Assembly: GCF_900188405.1 (NCBI RefSeq)
Contig: NZ_FZOF01000001.1
Span: 186,001 to 250,000, forward strand
Reading direction: 5' to 3'
Length of the DNA stretch: 64,000 nt
Origin: Actinacidiphila glaucinigra
Lineage (GTDB): Bacteria > Actinomycetota > Actinomycetes > Streptomycetales > Streptomycetaceae
The notes under the pieces were generated by a model. It saw only the letters and a program-made list of their open reading frames with translations. It made no database searches and had not been told where the DNA came from. Each line of letters opens with the position of its first letter. Within the stretch, counting starts at the first letter, position 1. The translations under genes and the position numbers were made by a program. Positions 34,271-43,696 of the stretch are shown here, piece by piece.

Positions 34271-34579
34271 GCCTGGCGGTCAGGGTCGCCGAGGGTGCGC
34301 AGGTCAAGCCAGGTTTGCAGGCATCCCAGCTCAGCGGGTCGTGTCGACTGCTGTCTGCGCCCACGAGACGTCCACGATGACGCTGCGTGAAGCGCAACAG
34401 AAACATTCCTGAGCTCATGAGAGAAGTCCCGGGAACCGGTCACGTTCAGCGCATTCCGGCTGGCAGAGCACCGTGGCGGCCCAAAGGATGTGCATTGACG
34501 GACGGCGGGGCACTTATTTCTGCTCAGCCGTCGCAATTCATCATGACGGCTCCCAGGAGCCGACCGGCCTGGAGAAACA

Positions 34580-36412
34580 ATGTCCCTCATCTCCCCTGCG
34601 CTCATATCCGGCGGCGTCTTCGCAGACTTACGCCGTAGCGCACGGCACCAGTGGCTCACCCGGTTGAGCGTCATCCTGGCAGCCCTTTCCCTCGCCCTCC
34701 TGCCCACCGCTGCTCCTCACGCCTTCGCAGCAACACAGAAAGACCTGCCCCGCAATCGCTTGAACCCCGCGGGTGGATCTGAGGTGCCCGCTGTACAGGG
34801 GCGTGTGGCCGCGCCGTTGAGCGCGGCGTTCTCCACAGTGACGATCCCGGCGGGCACGACCCCGATCCCGGTGGCGGTGGCGCAGAACGGCAACGTCTAC
34901 GTCGGCAACGCCAATTCCGGCAACGTGACGGTGATCAGCAGCACCACGAACACCGTCTTGGCCACCGTCCCCGTCGGCTCAGACCCGGCCATGATCGCGG
35001 TGGCGGCGAACGGCAACGTCTACGTCACCAACCAAAGCTCGAGCAACGTAACAGTGATCGACAGCACCAGTAACACGGTCCTGGCCACTGTTCCCACCGG
35101 CGGGGGCCCGTTCGCGTTGGCGGTGGCGCCCAACGGCAGGGTCTACGTCGCCAACTCGACGTCGAACAACGTGACGGTGATCGACAGTACCAATAACACG
35201 GTCCTGGCCACCGTCCCCGTCGGCGCGGTCCCGGACGCGGTGGCGGTGGCGCAGAACGGCAACGTCTACGTCGCCAACCGAAACGCGGGCACCGTGACGG
35301 TGATCGACAGCGCCACGAACACCGTCCTGACCACCCTCCCCACCGGCGGGTTCCCCGGCGCGGTGGCGGTGGCGCAGAACGGCAACGTCTACATCGCCAA
35401 CCAGACCTCGAACAACGTGACAGTGATCGACAGTGCCACGAACACCGTCCTGGCCACCGTCCCCGCCGGCACGGTCCCGGGGGTGGTCGCGGTGGCGCAG
35501 AACGGCAACGTCTACGTCACCAACACCGTCTCGAACAACGTGACGGTGATCGACAGTGCCACGAACACCGTCCTGGCCACCGTCCCCACCGGCGGAGGCC
35601 CGTTCGGGATAGCGGTGGCGCCGACCGGCAAGGTCTACGTCGGCAACTCAAATTCGAACAACGTGACGGTGATCGACAGTGCCACGAACACCGTCGTGAC
35701 CACCGTCCCCGCCGGCGCGTTCCCGTTCTACGTGGCGGCGGCGCAGAACAGCAACGTCTACGTCACCAACGCCAATTCGGCGAACGTGACGGCGATTTCG
35801 CCATTGACGGTGACGACCTCAACCACGTCGCCGAAGTGCGAGCAATCGGTGACGTTCAGCATTTCCGGGGGCACTCCGAGCGGGACAGCGGTGGTGGACT
35901 TCGGGGACGGCAGCCCCACGGTCACCGTCGCCCTGGACGCCACCGGGAGCGGGCAGACCAACCACACGTACGCCGCCGGTACGTTCACCGCGACCGTGAA
36001 CGGCAACCCCACCTCCGTCACCGTGGCGAGCGGATCCGACAAGCCGTGCTGTCGCGGTTGGTCCCCCGCGGGCGATGACGCGAGGCCTTCGCAGTCACCC
36101 CGACCGCACTGCTGCGCCGGCATGGGCAACTCGCCGCACGCAGACGGACCTTCGTCCAGCACCGTCGCCCCGGCCGCCCATCCGTCACCCCGGCCGTCCG
36201 GTTCATCCTGCCCTCGGCCCGCGAAAACAGCAGCCGGGGCCACCGCCGAACACAAGGCGAACCCGCCTGCCCCGGCTACCCGATCGCCCCGTCCACAGTC
36301 TGGGAAATCCTTCATGCAGCCTGAATCGACCCTGCCCCGCAACGCTCCGGCCCGACCGGGCGCCAGTTCCTCACCGACCAGGCCCGCGGCATCATCGCCG
36401 CCGACTTCCTGA
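34580..36412 (+). CDS. YVTN beta-propeller protein with PKD-like domain, 3' end replaced
   Basis: Starts at ATG 34580 (GGAGAAAC upstream) with a signal peptide (cut near AFAAT). Residues ~95-405 hold eight ~42-residue repeats, each with NGNVYV(T/A/G)N, NVTVID and TNTVLATVP, the YVTN propeller pattern. They are encoded by a ~126-bp DNA repeat (34850-35790). Residues ~410-485 form a PKD-like domain (VVDFGDGSPTVTVAL, TNHTYAAGTFTAT). After ~490 (DNA ~36050) the frame runs out of phase through a transposase remnant, so the true C-terminus is lost. It is a secreted surface protein carried by the second island element. Confidence 0.7.
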   Translation: MSLISPALISGGVFADLRRSARHQWLTRLSVILAALSLALLPTAAPHAFAATQKDLPRNRLNPAGGSEVPAVQGRVAAPLSAAFSTVTIPAGTTPIPVAVAQNGNVYVGNANSGNVTVISSTTNTVLATVPVGSDPAMIAVAANGNVYVTNQSSSNVTVIDSTSNTVLATVPTGGGPFALAVAPNGRVYVANSTSNNVTVIDSTNNTVLATVPVGAVPDAVAVAQNGNVYVANRNAGTVTVIDSATNTVLTTLPTGGFPGAVAVAQNGNVYIANQTSNNVTVIDSATNTVLATVPAGTVPGVVAVAQNGNVYVTNTVSNNVTVIDSATNTVLATVPTGGGPFGIAVAPTGKVYVGNSNSNNVTVIDSATNTVVTTVPAGAFPFYVAAAQNSNVYVTNANSANVTAISPLTVTTSTTSPKCEQSVTFSISGGTPSGTAVVDFGDGSPTVTVALDATGSGQTNHTYAAGTFTATVNGNPTSVTVASGSDKPCCRGWSPAGDDARPSQSPRPHCCAGMGNSPHADGPSSSTVAPAAHPSPRPSGSSCPRPAKTAAGATAEHKANPPAPATRSPRPQSGKSFMQPESTLPRNAPARPGASSSPTRPAASSPPTS

Positions 36413-36496
36413 ACCTCGGCACCGTCTCACTCAAGCGCCTGTACGCCTTGATCTCCATCGAGATCGAGCACGGCACGCGGCGCGTCCACCTCGCCA
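36079..36496 (+). pseudogene. Transposase remnant (integrase-core, IS481/IS3-like)
   Basis: In one frame this reads REAFAVTPTALLRRHGQLAA, HRRPGRPSVTPAVRF, GYPIAPSTVWEILHAA, a TGA (36322-36324), then RSGPTGRQFLTDQARGIIAA, DFLNLGTVSLKRLYALI and EHGTRRVHLA. These are the HTH-like front and the first catalytic Asp region of streptomycete DDE (rve) transposases. The remaining catalytic residues are missing. It starts abruptly inside the YVTN gene's end and stops at the integrase fragment. Confidence 0.7.
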
Positions 36497-36646
36497 GGCG
36501 TCGCGCCTCGCGTAGTGGTGGAGATCCCCGGGCACTCCCGGATCGCCGTCACGATGAACGTCCACACCCACGTGGTGCAGGACACCCGGCGTGAGGCCGT
36601 GAGCCACATGGACCGGCTGCTCCGGAGGCATCCCGGCCGCGAGTGA
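36497..36646 (+). pseudogene. Tyrosine recombinase C-terminal fragment (element 2)
   Basis: Reads GVAPRVVVEIPGHSRIAVTM then NVHTHVVQDTRREAVSHMD, the end of actinomycete phage-type integrases. The catalytic tyrosine expected in NVYTHV is His. The fragment is 49 codons long, ends at TGA 36644-36646, and is followed by the hairpin AAGACCCCCAGCC/GGCTGGGGGTCTT and att copy 3. Confidence 0.75.
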
Positions 36647-36718
36647 GCGTGGCCGTTGATGTCGGATCCGGATGTCGAAGACCCCCAGCCATGACCGGCT
36701 GGGGGTCTTCTCATGGGT

Positions 36719-36760
36719 GGGCGTGGACGGTTTCGAACGGCCGACATCTGCCTTGTAAGC
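36719..36760 (-). repeat. att-like copy 3 of tRNA-Val 3' half
   Basis: Forty-one of 42 bases match the tRNA gene (one C to G in the T arm), the closest of the three copies. It is preceded by a terminator-like hairpin (36676-36710), and the arm to its right resembles that of copy 2. Confidence 0.8.
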
Positions 36761-37143
36761 CTGGTGGTCAGGGTGGTCGAGAGTATGCAGGTCAGGACAG
36801 CCTTGAAGGCTCCCCAGCTCGGCCGGTCTTCGTGACTGCTACGAGCCGCTGGTGACCGTGACTGACCGCTCGATGTGGCACGGTTGTGGCACGCGCAGGT
36901 GTCGAGAGCCGGCCTCCAAGCCGGTGAGAGTGGGTGCGCCTGCTAAGACCGCTCGGCTTCGGGGCTGGCTCAGCGAGCAAGGAGTCGCGCTGGTGCGCCT
37001 CTGCCCCGCATATTCACGCTCAAGAACATCGAGATCACCTGCGTGAGCTTCACATTTCACCGGCATCGATCTTGTGGTGGGGAGCTCTCGGCTCGACCAT
37101 GGGCGGAGACCAGGTCAGAACTCGTGTTCGTGGGGGGACTCTT

Positions 37144-37380
37144 GTGATCGCTGCGAGGGAAGCAGGCACCGTGCTGATGCTCGGCAGACTGGTAGGGGTT
37201 TTCCTCGGGGCGATCGGGCTCATCAGTCTGCTGTTGGCACTCCTTCTCCTGGCCTCGGCGCGACGCGACAAGGCGGAAGGGGCCTTCGAGACCGCGAAGA
37301 CCGTGAGACGAAACGGCTTCATCGCCCTGACGCTGGGGGGCCTGCTCGTCGGCGTCGACACAGCCCTGTGGGTCCTGTAG
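37144..37380 (+). CDS. Small two-helix membrane protein
   Basis: 78 residues from GTG 37144 (GGGGGGA upstream). Helices: LGRLVGVFLGAIGLISLLLALLLL in two turns of membrane length, then NGFIALTLGGLLVGVDTALWVL. A charged loop (RRDKAEGAFETAKTVRR) joins them. No family recognised. It is the first gene inside the third island segment; a longer frame upstream lacks a binding site. A short match to the att arm of copy 1 (CCTTGTAAGTTCGGG) lies just after it at 37429. Confidence 0.5.
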   Translation: MIAAREAGTVLMLGRLVGVFLGAIGLISLLLALLLLASARRDKAEGAFETAKTVRRNGFIALTLGGLLVGVDTALWVL

Positions 37381-37634
37381 GACGCTGCCCATCGACCGCG
37401 CTGATCTGCCCCTGCGCCGTGACCACAGCCTTGTAAGTTCGGGCCGGGCGCCGTACGAACTGCCAGAAGGCGCCTGCATGGGCGGTCTCTGGCCGGTCTT
37501 CGGCTGCCTCGTTCCGTGGCTGTCCATCGGCGTTGATGTCATCTGGTGATGTCAGCTCCCACCCGAGTCGGCGCTGATAAGGCACTGCAAGCGGCGTCAC
37601 CCCGCTCCAGTCGGAGCTATCAGGAGTGCGTCGA

Positions 37635-38198
37635 TCAGGAGACCTTGACGACCCACTGTCGACAGTCGGGGACGCTCATGAGCCCGGCACCGGGCAGGCG
37701 GCCCACACCCTTGATCTGCGAATGCTGGGAGAGGCGGATCGGCTCGCCGCCCGCGGCCCGGTTGAACACCAGGGAATTGGCCGTGATCTCGGAATGGAAG
37801 TCGAAGCTCACACCGGCCGGTCCGCCTTCGTAGCGGAACACAGCGGCTCCGTTGCCGGACACCGTTCCTGAAAGAAGCGGCAATTCCGCCCCGGAGAGCA
37901 CCGTCAGCCGCCAACGGGCGAACCCACCGACACTGCGCCCCGGGCACCGGCGCACCACCCGCAGGGAGTTGAAGCCGGCGGGCACGACGGCTCGGATCGG
38001 CCGGGCACCCCTGGTCCAGCCCAATTCGCCTCCCGTGACGATCTCGTGGGACGCCTTTCGTACCGGAAATATCTGGAAGTTACTCGTCCACCCTCCTCTT
38101 ATCTCCACCGGTAGCGGGCTTTCCAGCATGTTCTCCGCGATCTCGATCTCCCGGCTGCGCCATCCACCCCACCTGGTACGCGCCTCATTACGGTTCAT
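37635..38198 (-). CDS. Hypothetical beta-rich protein
   Basis: 187 residues from ATG 38198, after AGGCGGGGAT. Starts MNRNEARTRWGGWRSREIEI. The middle has ARPIRAVVPAGFNSLRVVRR and GGFARWRLTVLSGAELPLL; later parts (NGAAVFRYEGGPAGVSFDFH) look like beta strands. No signal peptide. Codon use contains more A/T third positions than the flanking chromosome, in line with island cargo. No family recognised. Confidence 0.6.
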   Translation of the reverse strand: MNRNEARTRWGGWRSREIEIAENMLESPLPVEIRGGWTSNFQIFPVRKASHEIVTGGELGWTRGARPIRAVVPAGFNSLRVVRRCPGRSVGGFARWRLTVLSGAELPLLSGTVSGNGAAVFRYEGGPAGVSFDFHSEITANSLVFNRAAGGEPIRLSQHSQIKGVGRLPGAGLMSVPDCRQWVVKVS

Positions 38199-38492
38199 AT
38201 CCCCGCCTCTCGGTGAAGCCGCCACCACACGCGCCGATTGCTGCACTTCCACAGCCACTCATCAGCTGGCCGCACTCGGGGCAGGCGAGGGCATCGTTGG
38301 TCACGTCGACACCCTAACTGAGCGGCCTCTTCGTCCCGAAGTAACGGGAGCGCCTGTGTGACCTGTGGCCGGAGTGCCGGTGACCTGCGCGAACTGTACG
38401 CGAGTGTCCGTGGTTGTGCGCCTGCGTGCGGGGCCGTTGTAGCGCAGTTAGACACTCAGCCAGCGCTGGCCATGCTGCTCGTTTAGATGAAA

Positions 38493-38807
38493 TCATTCTC
38501 CCCGCGCGGCGACATCGCGGAACAGTTCTGCGAGCGTATGCAGCTGCTGCTGTCGTGCTTGCTCAGCCTTGCGCCTCGCTTGCCGCGCGTGAGCGATGAG
38601 GCCGCACAGCCATACAACGAGAGACGCGATCACCAGAACGCCGGCCCAGAACACGAGGTCCTGCAACGTACCGTCGAGGTCAAGCGAGTCATGGGCCCAG
38701 AGTGCATGTACAAGAGCCCCCATGACCCCCTGGAACGCATCCCAACAGGCCAGCACCGCCAGGACGGCCACACAGCCCCAGCCATTGTTTCGCCTTTTCC
38801 CAGTCAC
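38493..38807 (-). CDS. Small membrane protein with charged C-terminus
   Basis: 104 residues from GTG 38807 (GGAG ~9 bases upstream; an ATG at 38837 is possible). Two membrane helices: GWGCVAVLAVLACWDAFQG and DLVFWAGVLVIASLVVWLCG. A Gln/Arg-rich helical tail follows (HARQARRKAEQARQQQL). The tail could form a coiled coil on the cytoplasmic face. No family recognised. Confidence 0.55.
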   Translation of the reverse strand: MTGKRRNNGWGCVAVLAVLACWDAFQGVMGALVHALWAHDSLDLDGTLQDLVFWAGVLVIASLVVWLCGLIAHARQARRKAEQARQQQLHTLAELFRDVAARGE

Positions 38808-38900
38808 GGTTTGTTGCTCCGCTTCGCCACACCCCACGCCTTCGTCGACGGCAAGGCCCCTCTCGGCGGCACACTACCGTGCGGCTGGTGCGGAGAGGCT

Positions 38901-38979
38901 TTGGGCTGGAGCTGGCGTGGGGCGAGAGATCGGGGCCCGTACGCTGGCCGCGAATCGGGCTCGCTCCTTGCCTGCCCGC
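38901..38979. repeat. Dispersed ~80-bp repeat, island copy 2
   Basis: Second copy of the block at 34062-34142: GGCTTTGGGCTGGAGCTGG at the start and GCTCGCTCCTTGCCTGC at the end. It lies in the gene-free stretch 38808-39342. Confidence 0.65.
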
Positions 38980-39258
38980 AATAGCCCGATGTGGGCCCCG
39001 ATCTTTGAGGCTCGCCCCACGGTGGCTGCGTAAAGCATCGGAGCGCCGGCCGCCCCAGCCACCGCGGTTCTGACCTCATGCCCGGGCCTACCTATGTGGG
39101 CGCGCGGCGGGGGACGGCCGTGCCGAGCGCGACGGAGGCAGGAGCGTGGGCGCGGCCGGACGCGGGCCGCGCGCCCGGCGGAGCGTGAGCGACGCCGGGT
39201 GTCTTGATGAAGTAGAGAAAGTCTTACCGCACTACGCGCAGGGAGCCTTGTCCTGACA

Positions 39259-39279
39259 CGTGACGCGTGACGCGTGACG
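39259..39279. repeat. Heptamer tandem repeat
   Basis: Three direct copies of CGTGACG, 64 bp upstream of the hypothetical gene at 39343. Possibly regulatory; otherwise simple-sequence DNA. Confidence 0.5.
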
Positions 39280-39342
39280 CTGGTGGTGCCGCAGTTGATT
39301 GCGCGGTCGTCGCAGGAGAGATGGCTCTGACAGGATGCCGTC

Positions 39343-39867
39343 ATGGGGAACACACGTGCGTGGCCCGTGTTGCGGACCACGAACCTCGGAGAGGCGCTGA
39401 GTCTCGCTGAAAGGCTGCTGTCGGTTGCGTCCTGGCGCGATCCGACCAGCTTCCTGCATGCCTCGGCGAGCAGTGATGATGATCTGCTGCGTCTTACCGC
39501 AGCTCTGCCTGGAGCCGAGATTGAGTCTCGCGGGAAGGGTGGCGTCGGTCTGCCGGTCAGCTTTCTGGGATATGCCAGGACATTTGCAGAGGCCGGCGAA
39601 GCGCTGCGTACCTGGGCGGACGTCACCCAGTGCTACCTCCTCTGGTCCGATATGAAATGGCCTGCTGTGCCCGAGCTTGGGCTGGGCGAGGAGTACAAGT
39701 ACGCGGAATTGGAGATCGCTTGCCACGGCAGTGACATTCACTGTTTTGACTGGGCTGCCGAGCACACGGTCTTCGTCCATTCACGTCCTGGGGATGACGA
39801 CCGGGCTGCTTGGCTGGCGGCGCAGGTTGGTGCCGGCGTTGTCGGACCGCCTGAGTTCGGGTGGTAG
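39343..39867 (+). CDS. Hypothetical protein (island cargo)
   Basis: 174 residues from ATG 39343. It starts with MGNTRAWPVLRTTNLGEALS. The mid-part has GVGLPVSFLGYARTFAEAGE, and later YKYAELEIACHGSDIHCFDW. No signal peptide. Two Cys/His-rich spots (IACHGSDIHCFDW) might bind metal or be chance. Codon use (ttg, gtt, tgt, gat) is clearly less G/C-biased than the surrounding chromosome. No family recognised. Confidence 0.65.
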   Translation: MGNTRAWPVLRTTNLGEALSLAERLLSVASWRDPTSFLHASASSDDDLLRLTAALPGAEIESRGKGGVGLPVSFLGYARTFAEAGEALRTWADVTQCYLLWSDMKWPAVPELGLGEEYKYAELEIACHGSDIHCFDWAAEHTVFVHSRPGDDDRAAWLAAQVGAGVVGPPEFGW

Positions 39868-39942
39868 GCCGCTCTGCTTCCGAAGGATGGTCCAAGCGGT
39901 CTCAAGCATCCCGACCGTGACCGTCTGTGGACTATCGAGGCC

Positions 39943-40334
39943 CTAGACCTGGTTCAGTCGTTTACCGTCGTGGCTCCTGACGTGCGGAGCGTTAGCGTCG
40001 AGGGCGTCGAGCAGTCGGACCGCGAAGACCTCGGACATGCGCTCTGCTACCTCTTCGGGCATGAGCCAGTCGACGGCTGTGGACTCCTCGGAGGTGCGCT
40101 CGGTGCCGCCGGAGGGCTTGCATCGGAAGACCAGGGCGACGATGCCGCGGGTGGTGTTCTTGTAGACGCCGGTGAGTTGGTCGACCTCGATATGGACGCC
40201 GGTCTCTTCCCAGGCCTCGCGCTTGACGCCGTCCTCGGGTGCCTCGTCAAGTTCGAGGACTCCTCGTGGGAGCTCCCAAGTGCCGTTGTCGGCACTGCGG
40301 ATCGCCAGTCCTCGCGTACTACGGCTCCGGCCAC
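39943..40334 (-). pseudogene. NUDIX hydrolase, 5'-truncated and frameshifted
   Basis: The frame ending at TAG (39943-39945) contains LAIRSADNGTWELPRG and the NUDIX box GVLELDEAPEDGVKREAWEETGV, complete with REAWEE, followed by a normal C-terminal half. Upstream, the expected AVVRED strand is present but in another frame (40308-40334). Beyond it the sequence switches to an integrase fragment on the other strand. So the gene lost its N-terminus at the junction at ~40335 and carries an indel at ~40306. Confidence 0.65.
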
Positions 40335-40594
40335 GGCGCATCTGGCTGCGGGCCATCGCTACGGCCGGCCTCGGGGACGTCCACTTCCACGATCTGCGGC
40401 ACACCGGCAACACCCTCGCCGCGACGGGCGGGGCCTCCACGCGGGAGCTGATGCACCGCATGGGGCACTCGTCGGTGCGGGCCGCGCTGATCTGTCAGCA
40501 CCTCGTCAACGGCTGCGACCACGAGATCGCGGGGCACGTGGACGACCAGATCCGGCGGGTGAAGGGGCCCGGCACTGATCCATCTGGCACGTGA
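40335..40594 (+). pseudogene. Tyrosine recombinase C-terminal fragment (element 3)
   Basis: Reads IWLRAIATAGLGDVHFHDLRHTGNTLAATGGASTRELMHR in short pieces, with the box HDLRHTGNTLA (first catalytic Arg-His), MGHSSVRAAL, and ICQH where YQH is expected. The nucleophile Tyr is Cys. The resemblance is to pSAM2-type actinomycete integrases. It ends at TGA 40592-40594 and is followed by the hairpin and the tRNA-Val gene. Confidence 0.75.
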
Positions 40595-40628
40595 GTGGCA
40601 CGGCGGCCCTCACGCGACGCAAAAGATC

Positions 40629-40670
40629 AAGGCCCAGGCATCCGGACTCACACCGGACGACCTGGGCCTT
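40629..40670 (-). terminator. tRNA-Val terminator
   Basis: AAGGCCCAGG (40629-40638) pairs with CCTGGGCCTT (40661-40670), with an inner stem TCCGG/CCGGA. On the minus strand it is followed by TTGATCTTTT. Versions of the same hairpin stand next to att copies 1 and 2. Confidence 0.75.
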
Positions 40671-40689
40671 TGCCATGCGCTGGGGCTGG

Positions 40690-40761
40690 TGGGCGTGGAC
40701 GGTTTCGAACCGCCGACATCTGCCTTGTAAGGGCAGCGCTCTACCGCTGAGCTACACGCCC
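40690..40761 (-). tRNA. tRNA-Val (UAC anticodon)
   Basis: The minus strand gives a 72-nt cloverleaf. Acceptor GGGCGTG/CACGCCC, D arm GCTC-AGCGGTA-GAGC, anticodon arm CTGCC-CTTACAA-GGCAG (anticodon TAC), T arm GGCGG-TTCGAAA-CCGTC, discriminator A. CCA is encoded at 40687-40689. It is the intact end of the att series at 32.97, 34.23 and 36.72 kb. Confidence 0.95.
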
Positions 40762-40825
40762 GCTGGACATGCGAAAGCACACCCTACCCTGCCATACCCG
40801 GTGACCGGTAAACGCACGCCCGGGG

Positions 40826-42079
40826 TCAGGTGTAGGTCACACGGAGTTCCTTCACGCCGTTGAGCCACGGGGAGCGGAGGCGGCGGGGCTCGGCCGCGAG
40901 GCGGATGGCGGGGAGGGTGTCGGCGATGGCGTTGAAGATGAGGTCGATCTCCAGGCGGGCGAGGCTGGCGCCGAGGCAGAAGTGGGGGCCGCCGCCCCCG
41001 AAGCCCAGGTGGGGGTTGGGGTCGCGGGTGATGTCGAAGGTGTCGGGGGCCGTGAAGACCTCGGGGTCGTGGTTGGCCGAGGCGTAGAAGATGCCGACGC
41101 GGTCGCCCTCGCGGATCTTCGCGCCGCCCAGCTCCGTGTCCTGGGTGGCCGTGCGCTGGAAGGACGTCACAGGCGTGGCCCAGCGGACGATCTCGTCCGC
41201 GGCCGTGCGCGGGCGCTCGGCGCGGAACAGGTCCCACTGCTCGGGGTGGGTGAGGAAGGCGTGCATGCCGTGGGTGATGGCGTTGCGCGTGGTCTCGTTG
41301 CCGGCGACGGCCAGGACGAGGACGAAGAAGCCGAACTCGTCGGTGGTGAGGTTGCCCTCGTCCTCGGCGGCGACGAGCTTGGTGACGATGTCGTGCGCGG
41401 GGCAGGCCTTGCGCTCGCTCGCCATGTTCATCGCGTAGGAGATCAGCTCGATGGAGGACTCGGTGCCGACCTCCTCGGTGATGGCGAGTTCCGGGTCGTC
41501 GTAGCCGATCATCTTGTTGGACCACTCGAAGATCTTGCTGCGGTCCTCCTGCGGGACGCCGATGAGTTCGGCGATGGCCTGGAGGGGCAGTTCGCACGCG
41601 ATGTCGGTGACGAAGTCGCCGGAGCCGTGGGCGGTGGCGCCGGCGACGATGAGTTCGGCGCGGCGGCGCAGGGTGTCCTCGAGGGCGCGGATGGCGCGGG
41701 GGGTGAAGCCGCGCTGGACGATCTGCCGCAGGCGGGTGTGCTCGGGCGGGTCCATGTTGAGGATGATCAGCTGCTGGGCGTCGATCCGGTCCCGCTGCAT
41801 GTGCTCGTTGAAGCGGATGATCGCGGTGTTGGTGCGGGAGGAGAAGGTCTCGGGGGTGGTGGAGACCGTCTTGACGTCGGCGTGGCGCGTGACGGCCCAG
41901 TAGCCGTCGTCCCCGAAGCCCGCGATGCCGTGGGGCTGGGGGATCCAGGAGACGGGCGCGGTGTGCCGGAGCGCGGCGAACTCCGGGAGCGGTATGCGCT
42001 CCTGGTTGACGTCCGGGTCGGTGAAGTCGAAGCCGTCGGGGAGGGCGGGGCAGGAGGGGGGCGGCGGCGTGGCGGACAT
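40826..42079 (-). CDS. Cytochrome P450, CYP125-like (steroid C26 hydroxylase type)
   Basis: 417 residues from ATG 42079 (AGGAG 6 bases upstream). Motifs: I-helix VLAVAGNETTRNAITHGM (~250), ExxR in the K helix (TAADEIVRWA, ~300) and the heme loop FGGGGPHFCLGASLAR (Cys ~362). The segments NMDPPEHTRLRQIVQRGFTP and FSSRTNTAIIRF are characteristic of CYP125/CYP142-type enzymes that oxidise the sterol side chain. It is divergent from a steroid-type thiolase gene, the same arrangement as cyp125-fadA5 in mycobacteria. A ferredoxin encoded at 52670 is a possible electron donor. A shared operator lies at 42365. Confidence 0.85.
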   Translation of the reverse strand: MSATPPPPSCPALPDGFDFTDPDVNQERIPLPEFAALRHTAPVSWIPQPHGIAGFGDDGYWAVTRHADVKTVSTTPETFSSRTNTAIIRFNEHMQRDRIDAQQLIILNMDPPEHTRLRQIVQRGFTPRAIRALEDTLRRRAELIVAGATAHGSGDFVTDIACELPLQAIAELIGVPQEDRSKIFEWSNKMIGYDDPELAITEEVGTESSIELISYAMNMASERKACPAHDIVTKLVAAEDEGNLTTDEFGFFVLVLAVAGNETTRNAITHGMHAFLTHPEQWDLFRAERPRTAADEIVRWATPVTSFQRTATQDTELGGAKIREGDRVGIFYASANHDPEVFTAPDTFDITRDPNPHLGFGGGGPHFCLGASLARLEIDLIFNAIADTLPAIRLAAEPRRLRSPWLNGVKELRVTYT

Positions 42080-42349
42080 CGGCGGCTCCTGGTCCGGGTG
42101 GTCCGGTGGTCCGGGTGGTCCGAATCGTGGTCCTGGTCGTGCTCCGGCTGGTCCGGTGGCCCGGATCTCCGTGGTGGTCTCCGGGGTCTCCCCGGGTGGC
42201 GGTCCGCGAGCGTCCCCGCACACCGTTCCCTGACGCCCCATCAGATGTGCCTGTGGACGGTAGCCCCGCCCCCTTCAAGTCGCAAGGCCCGCGACGGTGC
42301 GGATCGGCCGGTTTGGTGCACGACCCTTGCGCCCGCGTACCGCCGGTAA

Positions 42350-43603
<1,254 letters not shown>

Positions 43604-43696
43604 CCCGGCGGGGCCCGCCCGCCCCGCCCTCCCGCCCGCCCCCTCCCGGCCGGCACCGGACCGTCCCGCCGCCGAACCGTCCCTGCCGCAGAACCG

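Larger units (their letters stand above)
32971..40761. mobile_element. Tandem integrative-element island at tRNA-Val(UAC)
   Basis: Four copies of the 3' part of the tRNA-Val gene (32971, 34231, 36719 and the intact gene at 40690-40761) divide this region into three segments of ~1.3, 2.5 and 3.9 kb. Two segments end, immediately before a copy, with the C-terminal fragment of a tyrosine recombinase followed by a hairpin. That is the int-att order of actinomycete integrative elements. All segments are decayed: no replication, transfer or complete integrase gene remains. Confidence 0.75.

Noticed and set aside
34850..35790. Eight ~126-bp tandem repeats
   Set aside because: They are in frame and encode YVTN propeller blades, so they are part of a gene, not a satellite or CRISPR.
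32971..36760. Three additional tRNA genes
   Set aside because: Only the 3' half of tRNA-Val is present at 32971, 34231 and 36719; the D arm and 5' acceptor strand are missing.
37429..37450. A fifth att copy (CCTTGTAAGTTCGGG)
   Set aside because: Only about 15 bases match copy 1 and the tRNA acceptor end is missing; too weak to count.
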